A stretch of 23,189 nucleotides of DNA, from positions 1 to 23,189 of the forward strand of contig JAMPGN010000041.1 of the NCBI GenBank assembly GCA_023663915.1, read 5' to 3'. Numbering within the stretch: position 1 is the stretch's first letter; each line of letters opens with the position of its first letter. This document shows, one piece after another, positions 1 to 7,992 of this stretch. The notes beneath the pieces were generated by a model that saw nothing but the letters and a program-made list of their open reading frames with translations, ran no database searches and had not been told where the DNA came from. The stretch comes from Eubacterium sp. (GTDB taxonomy: Bacteria > Bacillota_A > Clostridia > Lachnospirales > Lachnospiraceae). The position numbers were made by a program, and so were the translations under genes.

Positions 1-67
1 AGAGGCTTATTTTACATTTTATTTGTGCGAATTATTTTTTCCTTTCAAAGCTGTTCCGGATTGGCAA

Positions 68-79
68 GTAACAGTTCAG
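68..79 (+). repeat. 12-bp element, left copy (downstream of the GT52 gene)
   Basis: GTAACAGTTCAG, present in opposite orientation at 7959-7970 with partly conserved flank. The two copies lie in the intergenic sequence at each end of the nonulosonate operon. A 12-base match alone could be chance in 23 kb. Confidence 0.3.
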
Positions 80-109
80 CCCTTGGCATTCATAAAAGCG
101 TCTGCTATA

Positions 110-1183
110 TCAGATCATCTCGTTCTGCCTGTGGATTTCCGGAGCCTCGTATAAATCTAGGAAATCTTCCCCTAGGAAGATCACCTCTTGCGCAAATTTG
201 ATTCCGTTTGGCACGGTTGCCACCGACACGACCCTTCTGAACTTCAGATCCGGTATGAAGTTCAGAATCTCCATGGGGAACATGGGGTTTAACACGATGT
301 ATTCAGAAAATTCTTTCTGGTAATCCAGCACGTCGCGGGGGTGCGGTTTGATCAACACCTGCGCTTTCTTCCCGTCGATAACGCCGTATTCCTCGATCAC
401 GTCCCGGAAAAGTTTTCTTCTGACGTCCAGCGCGCAGAGCGGCTCCGTCAGTACCAGCACCTTATCCGCCGCGCCCTGTCTCAGCTGCGCGAGTAAGCCG
501 TCCATATTTTCGATAAACAGACGGATCAGTATATCCTTGTCCGCCTGTGTCAGCCGCTCCACCAGCTTCGCCCGCGGCGCCTCGATATATTTGGGGCAGG
601 GATACGGCACCACGCTCAAATCGTTGATCTCCATGTCCAGACAGTACTTGCCGTAGCCGTTCTGTATGAAAATCAGATTGCGCGCCGCCATCCACGCTTT
701 CAGCCCGAAGTGTCCCCGGTTGTCGTAGCGGGCGGTGTCGTAATACTGGATACAGTTCAGCCCGTCTTCCAGCGCATGGTAATAAATCTTCTCATAGCTT
801 AGGTAATAGCCGATCGGATCGGAATCGCAGAACACGTAGATATCCCGATACTGCCTGAAATCTACAGGCACATACGCCTTTTCCAGTCTGCCGAACAGCT
901 TCGTATATTTGATGCGGGAGAGCATGTTGAGAAACAGATTGCCTTTGTCCGTGTGATACTTCTGCAGTTCTGGGAAGAACACGTCCTCCTTTTCATCAAA
1001 CATCACGACTTCTTCAAATAAGCCGCAGACCTCGGCGCGTTCCTTCAAGTTGCCGAAGTCGTTGGACATCATGCTGAGTACCAGCGTTGCCCTGCCTTGA
1101 CGCGCTTTGGGCAGCGCCAGCTCCTTCAGACAGGTAACATATACATGATAGTAGGTGTGGCATACATATATTCTTTCTTTCAT
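110..1183 (-). CDS. GT52-like (sialyltransferase-type) glycosyltransferase, last gene of the nonulosonate operon
   Basis: Probably transfers the CMP-activated nonulosonic acid made by the neighbouring genes onto an acceptor glycan or protein in the cytoplasm. The start of the protein (MKERIYVCHTYYHVYVTCLK) has the short beta strand and YYH stretch typical of GT52/polysialyltransferase-like enzymes. The C-terminal half has a KPHPRD segment followed by a FPMEILNF stretch, which in these families belongs to the CMP-sugar-binding half. I see no signal peptide or membrane segment. I chose the ATG at 1183 because AGGAG lies 13 bases upstream and the GT52-like sequence begins there. An in-frame ATG at 1219 overlaps the stop of the upstream ATP-grasp gene and would add 12 residues. 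The acceptor cannot be read from the sequence. The family assignment rests on motif recall, not a search. Confidence 0.65.
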   Translation of the reverse strand: MKERIYVCHTYYHVYVTCLKELALPKARQGRATLVLSMMSNDFGNLKERAEVCGLFEEVVMFDEKEDVFFPELQKYHTDKGNLFLNMLSRIKYTKLFGRLEKAYVPVDFRQYRDIYVFCDSDPIGYYLSYEKIYYHALEDGLNCIQYYDTARYDNRGHFGLKAWMAARNLIFIQNGYGKYCLDMEINDLSVVPYPCPKYIEAPRAKLVERLTQADKDILIRLFIENMDGLLAQLRQGAADKVLVLTEPLCALDVRRKLFRDVIEEYGVIDGKKAQVLIKPHPRDVLDYQKEFSEYIVLNPMFPMEILNFIPDLKFRRVVSVATVPNGIKFAQEVIFLGEDFLDLYEAPEIHRQNEMI

Positions 1184-1211
1184 GACATTTGCGAATCTCC
1201 TGTATTTTATG

Positions 1212-2426
1212 CTACGCATACTCTACCCGAATCAGTTCAAGCCCTCTTCGCCCAAGCGCCACCGCCTCCTCCGCGGTCGCGCCGACGGTGATGATATGAC
1301 CGATCCTGTCGTTGCTGGAACGGGTACCGCTTGTCGTATCGCCAACTTTCCGATAGAGCGTCACTTCCTCCACGCCCTTTAGCCCCGACAGCGCTTCATC
1401 GATGGCAATATTCCCGATCACGCCTTCCCTGCCCTGTATAAAATGGATCGCCGCGCCCCGCTGCCACTGATGGGTGAGATCCACTTTTGCTCCTGTGGCA
1501 AGCAGCACGGAAGCGCCCACCAGATCCACGCCGGTGGAGAGCGGTACCAGACGCGACGTGATATAGTCCCCGCCCAGCCTTGCCGCAAGTTCCACGATCT
1601 TGGGTCCCTCTTCGGTCACCTTGATCTCGGTGTGGGACGGACCGTTCTGCAGACGTATGGCGGCGATCGCCTGCCGCGCTACCTGCCTGATCCGCACTTT
1701 CGTCTCTTCCGGCAGGTGGCTGGGTTCGCTGTGCGCCAGCTCCACGAAATAAGGCGGCGGCGTAATATATTTATCGGTGATCGTCAGGATCGTCGTCTCG
1801 CCGTCCACAGTCATCGCTTCCACGCTCACTTCCGGTCCGGTCATATATTCTTCCACCATGACGACGCCGTTTCTGGAATTTGATTTGCTGTATGCATAAG
1901 TGCGGCGCAATTCTTCTTCGCTGCGGCCTGCGCCATCATATAGCGCCACTACGCCGCGGCTGCCCGCATTGTCCGCGGGTTTGACGATACAGGTATCCTG
2001 CAGCGACCCTACCGCCGCCAGAAATTCCTCAAAGCTCTGCGCTACATAGTAGGCAGGAATCGGCACACCGTTTTCCTGTAAGCGGTTTCTCATATAGCTC
2101 TTGATGGTAGCGCACAGAGAATCCTCGTAGGCAAGATCCGGTTTCTTCCCCAGCTTTTCATTGACGTAAGCCGCCGTCCGCACCGGTCCGTCGCTGGTGG
2201 AAGTGATCACCACGTCCGGCTGATAGCGCAGTGCCTGCCTATATACTTCCTCCTGATCCAGCGTGCTGACCACCAGCTTCACATCGGCAAGCGCAAATCC
2301 CACCGCTTTCTCATTGTAATCGACCAGAATGATCTGGTAGCCCAGCTCCTTCGCTTTGCGGATCGCCGGAAGCTGCAGTTCGCTGGCGCCTAGGATCATC
2401 ATTTTTTTCTGTTTTGTCGTTTCCAC
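1212..2426 (-). CDS. ATP-grasp ligase in the nonulosonate operon
   Basis: A 404-residue ATP-grasp enzyme of the carboxylate-amine ligase type (PurK/carbamoyl-phosphate-synthase-like). The N-terminal Rossmann-like part (about 8-110) carries MMILGASELQLPAIRKAKEL. The ATP-grasp core follows, with KPADNAGSRGV near 149-159, EEYMTGPEVSVEAM near 192-205, and probable metal-binding acids E267 and E279 in the EIKV and KIVELAARLGG stretches. Enzymes of this fold join a carboxylate to an amine through an acyl-phosphate. In this operon it could attach an amino acid or similar group to the amino sugar, or to a nonulosonate carboxylate; that is inference. It lies 25 bases downstream of the pseI-like gene and about 28 bases before the GT52 start, so it is clearly in the operon. 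The substrate is unknown. Confidence 0.75.
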   Translation of the reverse strand: METTKQKKMMILGASELQLPAIRKAKELGYQIILVDYNEKAVGFALADVKLVVSTLDQEEVYRQALRYQPDVVITSTSDGPVRTAAYVNEKLGKKPDLAYEDSLCATIKSYMRNRLQENGVPIPAYYVAQSFEEFLAAVGSLQDTCIVKPADNAGSRGVVALYDGAGRSEEELRRTYAYSKSNSRNGVVMVEEYMTGPEVSVEAMTVDGETTILTITDKYITPPPYFVELAHSEPSHLPEETKVRIRQVARQAIAAIRLQNGPSHTEIKVTEEGPKIVELAARLGGDYITSRLVPLSTGVDLVGASVLLATGAKVDLTHQWQRGAAIHFIQGREGVIGNIAIDEALSGLKGVEEVTLYRKVGDTTSGTRSSNDRIGHIITVGATAEEAVALGRRGLELIRVEYA

Positions 2427-2451
2427 TGTGTCACCGTTTCCTTCTACATAT

Positions 2452-3516
2452 TTACATGATATAGCGCCAGTCCATCGGCGTCCCCTTGCTCAGATCCGTC
2501 TTCGCCTTCTGTCCTAACACCCTCTCATAATACATCGGGTGCATACCGAACGCCGGCCGTATGGAACGCACATTTTCTTCTGTAAAAGTCTCCCCCGCCT
2601 TGATATCCTGCACCACAAAAAGCGACCTGCTATCCTCCCTGCTCCGCTTCTGCTTCTCCGTCAGCTCGTAAGTCACCCTGCCGACTGCCTTTTCCGCGAT
2701 TCGGATCTCCTCTACCATCTGTCGAAACTCCGCCGGTTCCATGGAAAAAGCCGCATCCGGTCCGCCGTCCGCACGGGCGAGCGTGAGATGCTTCTCCACC
2801 ATCTTCGCGCCCAGCGCCACGCCTGCTACCGCAGCCGCGCACCCCATACTGTGATCGGACAATCCCGTCACGCAGCCAAACGTCTGCGCCATATGCGGAA
2901 TCACGCTAAGATTCATGTCCTCGTAAGGCGACGGGTAGGTGGACGTACATTTTAGCAAGATAACCTGCTCGTTCCCTTCCTCCCGGCACGTCATAAGCGC
3001 CCGCTCGATGTCTTCCAGATATGCGATTCCCGTGGCGATGATCACCGGTTTCCCGATTCTCGCGATCTTGCGAAGCAGCGGAATGTCGTTGATCTCGAAG
3101 GACGCCACTTTATACGCCGGCATGTCCATCTCCTGCATGAAATCCACCGCCGTCGCATCGAAAGGCGAGGAAAAGCAGTCCAGCCCCAGCCCTTCGGCAT
3201 ATTTCTTTAATTTCGGCTGCCACTCCCACGGGGTATAGGCGGTCTCGTAAAGCTTATGCAGCGTGGTGCCGTCCCAGATCGTCCCCTGCGTGATCTGGAA
3301 ATACTCGTTATCGCAGTCGAGCGTGATCGTGTCCGACGTATAGGTCTGCAGCTTCACCGCGTCCGCGCCCGCCTCCGCCGCAGCGCGTATGATCGCCTCC
3401 GCCCTATCGTAATCCTGCAGATGGTTCGCCGACATTTCCGCGACGATATATGTCTGCTCGCCTTCCCCTACATATCGGTTCCCGATTCTGATTTTCTGAT
3501 CCATACGAATCACCAT
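2452..3516 (-). CDS. pseI: Pseudaminic acid synthase (NeuB/PseI family)
   Basis: Condenses phosphoenolpyruvate with a 6-deoxy-diacetamido hexose to give the nine-carbon acid. The NeuB-type TIM barrel is clear: AEMSANH at about 26-32, KLQTYTSDT near 55-63, SPFD near 117-120, KCTSTYPSP, GLSDHS and EKHLTL. A C-terminal antifreeze-like SAF domain starts near residue 295 and ends with KGTPMDWRYI. The 354-residue length is normal. I choose PseI over NeuB mainly because a PseG domain is encoded in the same operon; a legionaminic-type NeuB is the alternative. The start is ambiguous: ATG 3516 gives an MVIR prefix with AGGGAG 6 bases upstream, and ATG 3504 gives MDQKIRIG. The same two-ATG arrangement precedes the glycosyltransferase 2 gene. 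Confidence 0.8.
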   Translation of the reverse strand: MVIRMDQKIRIGNRYVGEGEQTYIVAEMSANHLQDYDRAEAIIRAAAEAGADAVKLQTYTSDTITLDCDNEYFQITQGTIWDGTTLHKLYETAYTPWEWQPKLKKYAEGLGLDCFSSPFDATAVDFMQEMDMPAYKVASFEINDIPLLRKIARIGKPVIIATGIAYLEDIERALMTCREEGNEQVILLKCTSTYPSPYEDMNLSVIPHMAQTFGCVTGLSDHSMGCAAAVAGVALGAKMVEKHLTLARADGGPDAAFSMEPAEFRQMVEEIRIAEKAVGRVTYELTEKQKRSREDSRSLFVVQDIKAGETFTEENVRSIRPAFGMHPMYYERVLGQKAKTDLSKGTPMDWRYIM

Positions 3517-3537
3517 GCCTTTCTCCCTGTCTGCAAA
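3502..3537 (-). repeat. 36-bp initiation-region repeat, copy 2 (pseI start)
   Basis: Second copy of the segment at 7827-7862, with four substitutions and no gap. It supplies AGGGAG 6 bases before the outer ATG (3516) and a second in-frame ATG at 3504. Neither gene's homologous domain begins before the second ATG, so the shared MVIR prefix looks like part of the transferred initiation region. Confidence 0.7.
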
Positions 3538-3550
3538 CTTCGTGCCTAAG

Positions 3551-4240
3551 CTACGCGTCCGTCATCATCTGATATTTCAGCTCCGCCAGTTTCCAGTCCG
3601 TCAGATTGTCGATATCCTGCACTTCCGTCTCCGGCACGACGATCGGCACATAGCCGTCCGGCAGATCGCCGCGGCACGCCATATACCGCGCCGTATGATA
3701 AAAATAAAACTGCCCGCAGTCATGATAGACCGTCTCTAAGTCCTGCGAACGCTTCATCGCATTCTCCGGATAACAGTACGCCAGTCTGCCGTCCCGCACC
3801 GCCATGCCGCGCTGGGGCGGAAACGAAAAAGGCGTCACGGGCATGACACCCGACGCATTCTCCCGCACCAGCACGCGGAACGCCTCCTGCAGCTTCCCCG
3901 CCGTGACAAAAGGCGCCGTCGGATAAATGCACGCCATATAGTCGAAGGTCCTGCCGCTTTTCCCATACATTTCCAGCACTTCCATCAGCACATCGTCCGT
4001 GGTGGCGAAATCGTCCGCTGTGGCGCTGCTGCGCATAAAAGGCACGCTCGCCCCCGCGCCCCGCGCAATCCGAGCGATCTCCTCATCGTCCGTGGACACC
4101 ATCACTTCCTCGAACAGCTCTGAGGCAAGCGCCGCCTCTATGGAGTAACACAGGATCGGTCTGCCCAGAAACTCCTTTTTATTTTTATTCGGTATTCTTT
4201 TACTGCCGCCGCGTGCCGTTATAATCGCGATTGCGCTCAT
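3551..4240 (-). CDS. pseF: CMP-nonulosonate cytidylyltransferase (PseF/NeuA family)
   Basis: Activates the nonulosonic acid with CTP to the CMP-sugar used by the transferases. The N-terminus has the family nucleotide-binding motif, IITARGGSKRIPNKNKKEFL (residues about 6-25), followed by GRPILCYSIEAAL, VSTDDEEIARIA and IYPTAPF. I use the ATG at 4240 because AGGGG lies about 6 bases upstream and the protein then starts MSAIAIITARGG as expected. An in-frame ATG at 4285 would add 15 arginine-rich residues not seen in the family. At about 229 residues the length is normal. It sits between the PseG fusion gene (109-base gap) and pseI, so the order matches the pathway. Whether the substrate is pseudaminate or a related acid is inferred from PseG. 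Confidence 0.82.
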   Translation of the reverse strand: MSAIAIITARGGSKRIPNKNKKEFLGRPILCYSIEAALASELFEEVMVSTDDEEIARIARGAGASVPFMRSSATADDFATTDDVLMEVLEMYGKSGRTFDYMACIYPTAPFVTAGKLQEAFRVLVRENASGVMPVTPFSFPPQRGMAVRDGRLAYCYPENAMKRSQDLETVYHDCGQFYFYHTARYMACRGDLPDGYVPIVVPETEVQDIDNLTDWKLAELKYQMMTDA

Positions 4241-4349
4241 ACTGATCCCCTGCCTTTCCGCTTCCCTGCGCCGCCATGTTGCCACAAAGTCCTATGCGAA
4301 TGATTCCTTGTGCAGCTACCGCTTTCGCTGCGTCGTCCTGCCGCCGGCG

Positions 4350-6773
4350 CTATAACCGCAAGAGCTCTACCGCGATCCGTCCAGCGCCGTTTCCGTCCGT
4401 CACTTCGTGCAGCTTCCGCCTCATATCCGTCCGCAGCGCCTCATCTTCTAACAGCCGCCGCAGCTGGGCGCAGATCTTCCCGATACACCCGTCCCTGTCC
4501 CCACGGATATCGCCCCCATAGAGCATGCGCCCGTCCTGTGCAAAAAATTCATGGTCGTACTGCTGGTTGTCTGCACTGACGAAAAAGACCGTGGGCGTCT
4601 GCGTCGCGCTCAGCTCAAACAGCATCGTGCCCGCCGCAGATACCGCCGCCCTGCACCCTCTCATCAGCCGCGCCATATGATCCACCCGCTCATGCAGCCG
4701 GATATTCGGATATTCCTTCGCCAGCTGCCGCAGCTCGTCCACGTCGCGGCAAAAAGCGCCCATCACCACATGAAAAACAGCCTGCCGCAGCGTCTCGTCC
4801 TGCATGGCCGCACGCAGGATACCCGCCATCGCATGATGCAGATCGCCGCCGCCGGAACTGATCAGCACATGCGGCGCTGCCCCATGATCCCGCGACAAAT
4901 CGCCGCACGTCGCTGCAAGTGTCACATCTCTGGAAGCAGTCTCTCGGCATGGTTCCGTATCTATGCTACGATCGCTAAACTCTTCCCTCAGCGGCACATA
5001 TGCCGTACCGAGCAGCAGCTTCGCTTTGCCCGCATATACGCTCTGATATGGGAAACGCGTATGATAAGCGTTGTAATTCATGAGCAGATCGACGGGATAG
5101 ACCTCCGCAAAACAATCGTCGATATATGCCAAGCGGCACAGATCCCGCAGCCCCTCGAAATAGTGTGCCGTCGCCCGATAGGAGTCCACCAGCAGCTTAT
5201 CGCAGCATGCCTGTATCAGTTGCTCCCGCAGCACGGGGATCTCCTGTTCCATGTCGTCCCACTGCGTATACAGGCAGACATATTCCATATTCGCCTGTGT
5301 CAACAGCTCCGCCGCATACTGATCCGCCGTATAAAAGATCACTCGACTCCCCGCCTGCACCAGCTGCTTCGCAATCGTGATGCACCGCATGACATGCCCT
5401 GTGGCAATCGTGTCATTGGCGTCCACGCGGATGCCGATGGTCTGACCCTCGCGCCTTGGTTCCACTGCAGATATCCGCTCCGGTTTCTCTATCGTACACG
5501 CGGTCGTTTTCTGCTCCACCTCATACTGATCCAGCAGTTCCAGCACACGCTGCATGTCCGCCCTGTCGTAGCGCTGGTCTATCGGCAGTGCCAGTATATG
5601 TTCATAGATATACCGCTCCTCCTGCGTCAGATATGCCGCGTTCTCCTCGCCCACTTGCCACAGCGTCGGCGCATAGACGCCACGCTGCGCCAGATATGCC
5701 TGCAGGTCATCTCTGTCCGCCACGTAAACCGGATAGTACAGCGGCGCAGCGTTCTGGATCTGCCCGTCGTCTGATGCCGCCGCCCCGTCCGCCGATCCGT
5801 TACCTGCTCCAGCGTCCGTCTTCTCGTCCATACTTACGAAAACCGAAGCGACCTGCCTTCTTTCGCCGATCCTCTCATGCAGATAAGCGCAGTTCTCCCG
5901 TCGCCTGTCCGCGCACTCCTTTTCCTTCGTCTGCGATAAGATAGCGCCGGTTTCCGCCGACATAGCGCTGATGCCCGCATAAGAATCCAGCCAGCGCTCC
6001 GTCTCCCGATTCCGCCGCAGATAATCCGCTTTTAACGCGCGTCCTGCCTCCGGCGTCATCTGTCCGTGCAGATATTTCCATTTATCCTGCAGCAACGCCT
6101 TCCTCTCCCGCACAAACGCCTCGTTTGGCGCAAGCTTCTCTGCGGGAAGCGCCCAATCCGAAGCCACAAATCCGCCGTCCGGCACGGCATACCATTTGCG
6201 CAGGCTCCCCACGCAGTAATCCGCCTCCACTCCTGCGCCTTGCAGATAATAAGACTGCGTCACGTCCTCCATCACGCAGACGCCCCGCTCTCTCCACCTG
6301 TGTAAAAAGATCCGCGCAGAACGCCACGTATCCACCCCGTAATAAGGATGCACCAGAATAAGCGCCGGTTCGATCCGTCCAATCAGTCCATCGACCGCTT
6401 CCCCGTCTACTTCCAGCGACCTGTCCAGATGATAAAAGTACAGCTCCCAGCCCGCGCGCACGAAAGGGAAAAAGACCGAATCGCACATATACGCCGGAAG
6501 CAGACAGCGCCTGCAGGTGTTCGGCTTCTCTCTCTCAAAGCTTCGCAGCGCCAGCGCGATCGCCTCCCTGCCGGACGACGTAAAGCGGATATTCTTTTTG
6601 CCATACTTCTCCGTCTCTTCCAGTCTGCACACGCCCGCCGTCTGCGCCGCGCCGTCCCCGACAAGATCCGGATTCAATTCAAATATGCTGCCGATTTCCA
6701 TCGCTTTCCCTGTCTCCATGCCGCCGGTTCCCTGTCTGCCCTTCCCAGCCCATCTGTTCCGCTGTGCCTGCAT
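4350..6773 (-). CDS. Fusion: DegT-like PLP aminotransferase-fold domain + PseG-like UDP-sugar hydrolase
   Basis: An 807-residue two-part protein. The first part (to about residue 420) has a PLP aminotransferase fold related to DegT/DnrJ: FTSSGREAIALAL near the cofactor phosphate loop, LLPAYMCDSVFFPF, LVHPYYGVDTW, EDVTQSYY, and a likely PLP lysine in GSLRKWYAVPDGGF. It is not a textbook PseC. After a linker, the second part (from about 444) starts with GIRVDANDTIATGHVMRC, the PseG glycine-rich loop with its histidine. It continues with a MurG-like half (SSGGGDLHHAMAGIL, SAAGTMLFELSATQTPTVFF). PseG removes UDP from UDP-2,4-diacetamido-2,4,6-trideoxy-beta-L-altrose before PseI acts. Other possible starts are ATG 6719 and ATG 6701, the latter with AGGGA 5 bases upstream and giving MEIGSIFELNP. 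The gene begins 18 bases after the glycosyltransferase stop. Confidence 0.78.
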   Translation of the reverse strand: MQAQRNRWAGKGRQGTGGMETGKAMEIGSIFELNPDLVGDGAAQTAGVCRLEETEKYGKKNIRFTSSGREAIALALRSFEREKPNTCRRCLLPAYMCDSVFFPFVRAGWELYFYHLDRSLEVDGEAVDGLIGRIEPALILVHPYYGVDTWRSARIFLHRWRERGVCVMEDVTQSYYLQGAGVEADYCVGSLRKWYAVPDGGFVASDWALPAEKLAPNEAFVRERKALLQDKWKYLHGQMTPEAGRALKADYLRRNRETERWLDSYAGISAMSAETGAILSQTKEKECADRRRENCAYLHERIGERRQVASVFVSMDEKTDAGAGNGSADGAAASDDGQIQNAAPLYYPVYVADRDDLQAYLAQRGVYAPTLWQVGEENAAYLTQEERYIYEHILALPIDQRYDRADMQRVLELLDQYEVEQKTTACTIEKPERISAVEPRREGQTIGIRVDANDTIATGHVMRCITIAKQLVQAGSRVIFYTADQYAAELLTQANMEYVCLYTQWDDMEQEIPVLREQLIQACCDKLLVDSYRATAHYFEGLRDLCRLAYIDDCFAEVYPVDLLMNYNAYHTRFPYQSVYAGKAKLLLGTAYVPLREEFSDRSIDTEPCRETASRDVTLAATCGDLSRDHGAAPHVLISSGGGDLHHAMAGILRAAMQDETLRQAVFHVVMGAFCRDVDELRQLAKEYPNIRLHERVDHMARLMRGCRAAVSAAGTMLFELSATQTPTVFFVSADNQQYDHEFFAQDGRMLYGGDIRGDRDGCIGKICAQLRRLLEDEALRTDMRRKLHEVTDGNGAGRIAVELLRL

Positions 6774-6791
6774 ACTGCCTGTTCTCAGTGC

Positions 6792-7841
6792 TCACGCCTT
6801 CCCACGGCTTCGGCGCTTCCGCCATCTGCGGTACGCCCACAGCAGCTTATAATACAGCATGAAAAAAAACGTGGAACGCTGCTGCAGCCGTATCAATTTC
6901 TGCTCTTCCTCATGCGTCCGCTCCCGATAATATGGATTCTGCATAAAATCCGGAAACGTCCGCCGCATTTCCCGTCCCATCGCCCGCACAAATCCGTACC
7001 GCGTGGGTTTCACGCCCGCCATATAAGTAAAAAGCGTGTTGATATAAAATAACAGCGTGAAGCTGTATTCCAGTTCCGGTGCAAACGTCTCATAATAGCC
7101 ATGCCGCCGCGCTTCCTCCAACATCAGCCGCCCCGCCGCCATGCGGTCCTCGCAGCGTACCGGAGAGATCGTGTGTACGGTGGAGGTGTCGTGCTGGTAG
7201 TAATAATACAGCGGCTCCTCGATATATTCGAAATGCTGCGCCAGCACGAGGTAGGAATTGCCCAGCGCATTGTCCTCATAGAAAATATGTTCCGGAAACC
7301 ATAGCGCGTGTTCCAGAATCATGGAACGTCTAAAGATCTTCACCACCAGACTGCCGCCGTCCAAGATCAGACTACGCCGCTTCTGCGTATCCAGCACGCC
7401 GCCCTGTTCCGGCTTATTATTCGGAACAATCTGTCCGATCTGCATGCTGTGCTCTTCGGTCAGACAGTAATCACATCCCACCAGATCCGCGCCCGTCTCC
7501 TCCGCTCTCGCAATCAGCTTCCGATACATATCCGGCGCGATCCAGTCGTCGCTGTCTATGAAACCGATCCAGTCGCCTTGCGCCATTTTCAATCCGATGT
7601 TCTTCGCACCGCCCTGATGCCTGTTTACCTCGGAATGAACCGCCCGCACTTTATCTGGGAAACGGCGCTCGTACTCCTGTAAAATGGCATAGGAACGATC
7701 CGTGGAGCAATCGTCCACAGCTATGATCTCATAGTCCTCCAGTCTCTGATCGATAAGAGAGTCCATGCAGTATTCCAGTTTTTGATCGGACGCCATGTTA
7801 TAGACCGGCACAATAATGCTGAGTTTCATACGAATAACCAT
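6792..7841 (-). CDS. Glycosyltransferase family 2
   Basis: The first gene of the nonulosonate operon, a cytoplasmic GT-A inverting glycosyltransferase. The nucleotide-sugar-binding domain is unmistakable: KLSIIVPVYN (about 6-15), AVDDCSTD (41-48), RHQGGAKNIGL (74-84) and the metal-binding IDSDDW (95-100). The C-terminal part (about 200-349) is helical, with a basic tail (WRKRRSRGKA) and no convincing membrane helix. It probably adds a sugar to the glycan that later receives the nonulosonic acid; donor and acceptor cannot be told. The start may be ATG 7841 (MVIRMKLS) or ATG 7829 (MKLSIIVPVYN, the usual family start). The segment 7827-7862 is nearly identical to the segment over the pseI start. 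A promoter sits about 55-85 bases upstream. Confidence 0.85.
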   Translation of the reverse strand: MVIRMKLSIIVPVYNMASDQKLEYCMDSLIDQRLEDYEIIAVDDCSTDRSYAILQEYERRFPDKVRAVHSEVNRHQGGAKNIGLKMAQGDWIGFIDSDDWIAPDMYRKLIARAEETGADLVGCDYCLTEEHSMQIGQIVPNNKPEQGGVLDTQKRRSLILDGGSLVVKIFRRSMILEHALWFPEHIFYEDNALGNSYLVLAQHFEYIEEPLYYYYQHDTSTVHTISPVRCEDRMAAGRLMLEEARRHGYYETFAPELEYSFTLLFYINTLFTYMAGVKPTRYGFVRAMGREMRRTFPDFMQNPYYRERTHEEEQKLIRLQQRSTFFFMLYYKLLWAYRRWRKRRSRGKA

Positions 7842-7862
7842 GCCTTTCTCTCAGCCTGCAAA
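7827..7862 (-). repeat. 36-bp initiation-region repeat, copy 1 (glycosyltransferase 2 start)
   Basis: Read on the minus strand this is TTTGCAG followed by a purine-rich GAGAAAGGCATGGT and ATTCGTATG. It matches the segment over the pseI start (3502-3537) at 32 of 36 positions, including both in-frame ATG codons and the SD-like GAGAAAGG. It spans the untranslated leader and the first codons. Confidence 0.7.
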
Positions 7863-7896
7863 GCAGGTATTCTTGTACGCTCTGCCTGTACCATAT

Positions 7897-7925
7897 ATTG
7901 TGCTGATTTTTCCAGAAGATGTCAA
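7897..7925 (-). promoter_or_regulatory. Sigma-A-type promoter for the nonulosonate operon
   Basis: On the minus strand, TTGACA (7920-7925), a 17-base spacer and CACAAT (7897-7902, four of six to consensus). It lies 56 bases before the first ATG of the glycosyltransferase 2 gene, with no other start between. No terminator separates it from the antitoxin gene upstream, so some read-through is possible. Confidence 0.55.
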
Positions 7926-7958
7926 GAGGGGCGGGATATACTTCTGCAAAGTCCTAGA

Positions 7959-7970
7959 CTGAACTGTTAC
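7959..7970 (-). repeat. 12-bp element, right copy (upstream of the operon promoter)
   Basis: The same GTAACAGTTCAG on the minus strand, followed by TCTAGGAC where the left copy has CCCTTGGC. It lies 34 bases before the -35 box of the operon promoter. It could be an extragenic repeat family member. Confidence 0.3.
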
Positions 7971-7992
7971 CGTTTTCCTGCTTCCATCAATA

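Noticed and set aside
4551..5774. A 407-codon plus-strand frame opposite the PseG fusion gene.
   Set aside because: It is antisense to a clearly conserved protein in a GC-rich gene, where long opposite frames are expected. Its translation is rich in His/Arg and shows no domain.
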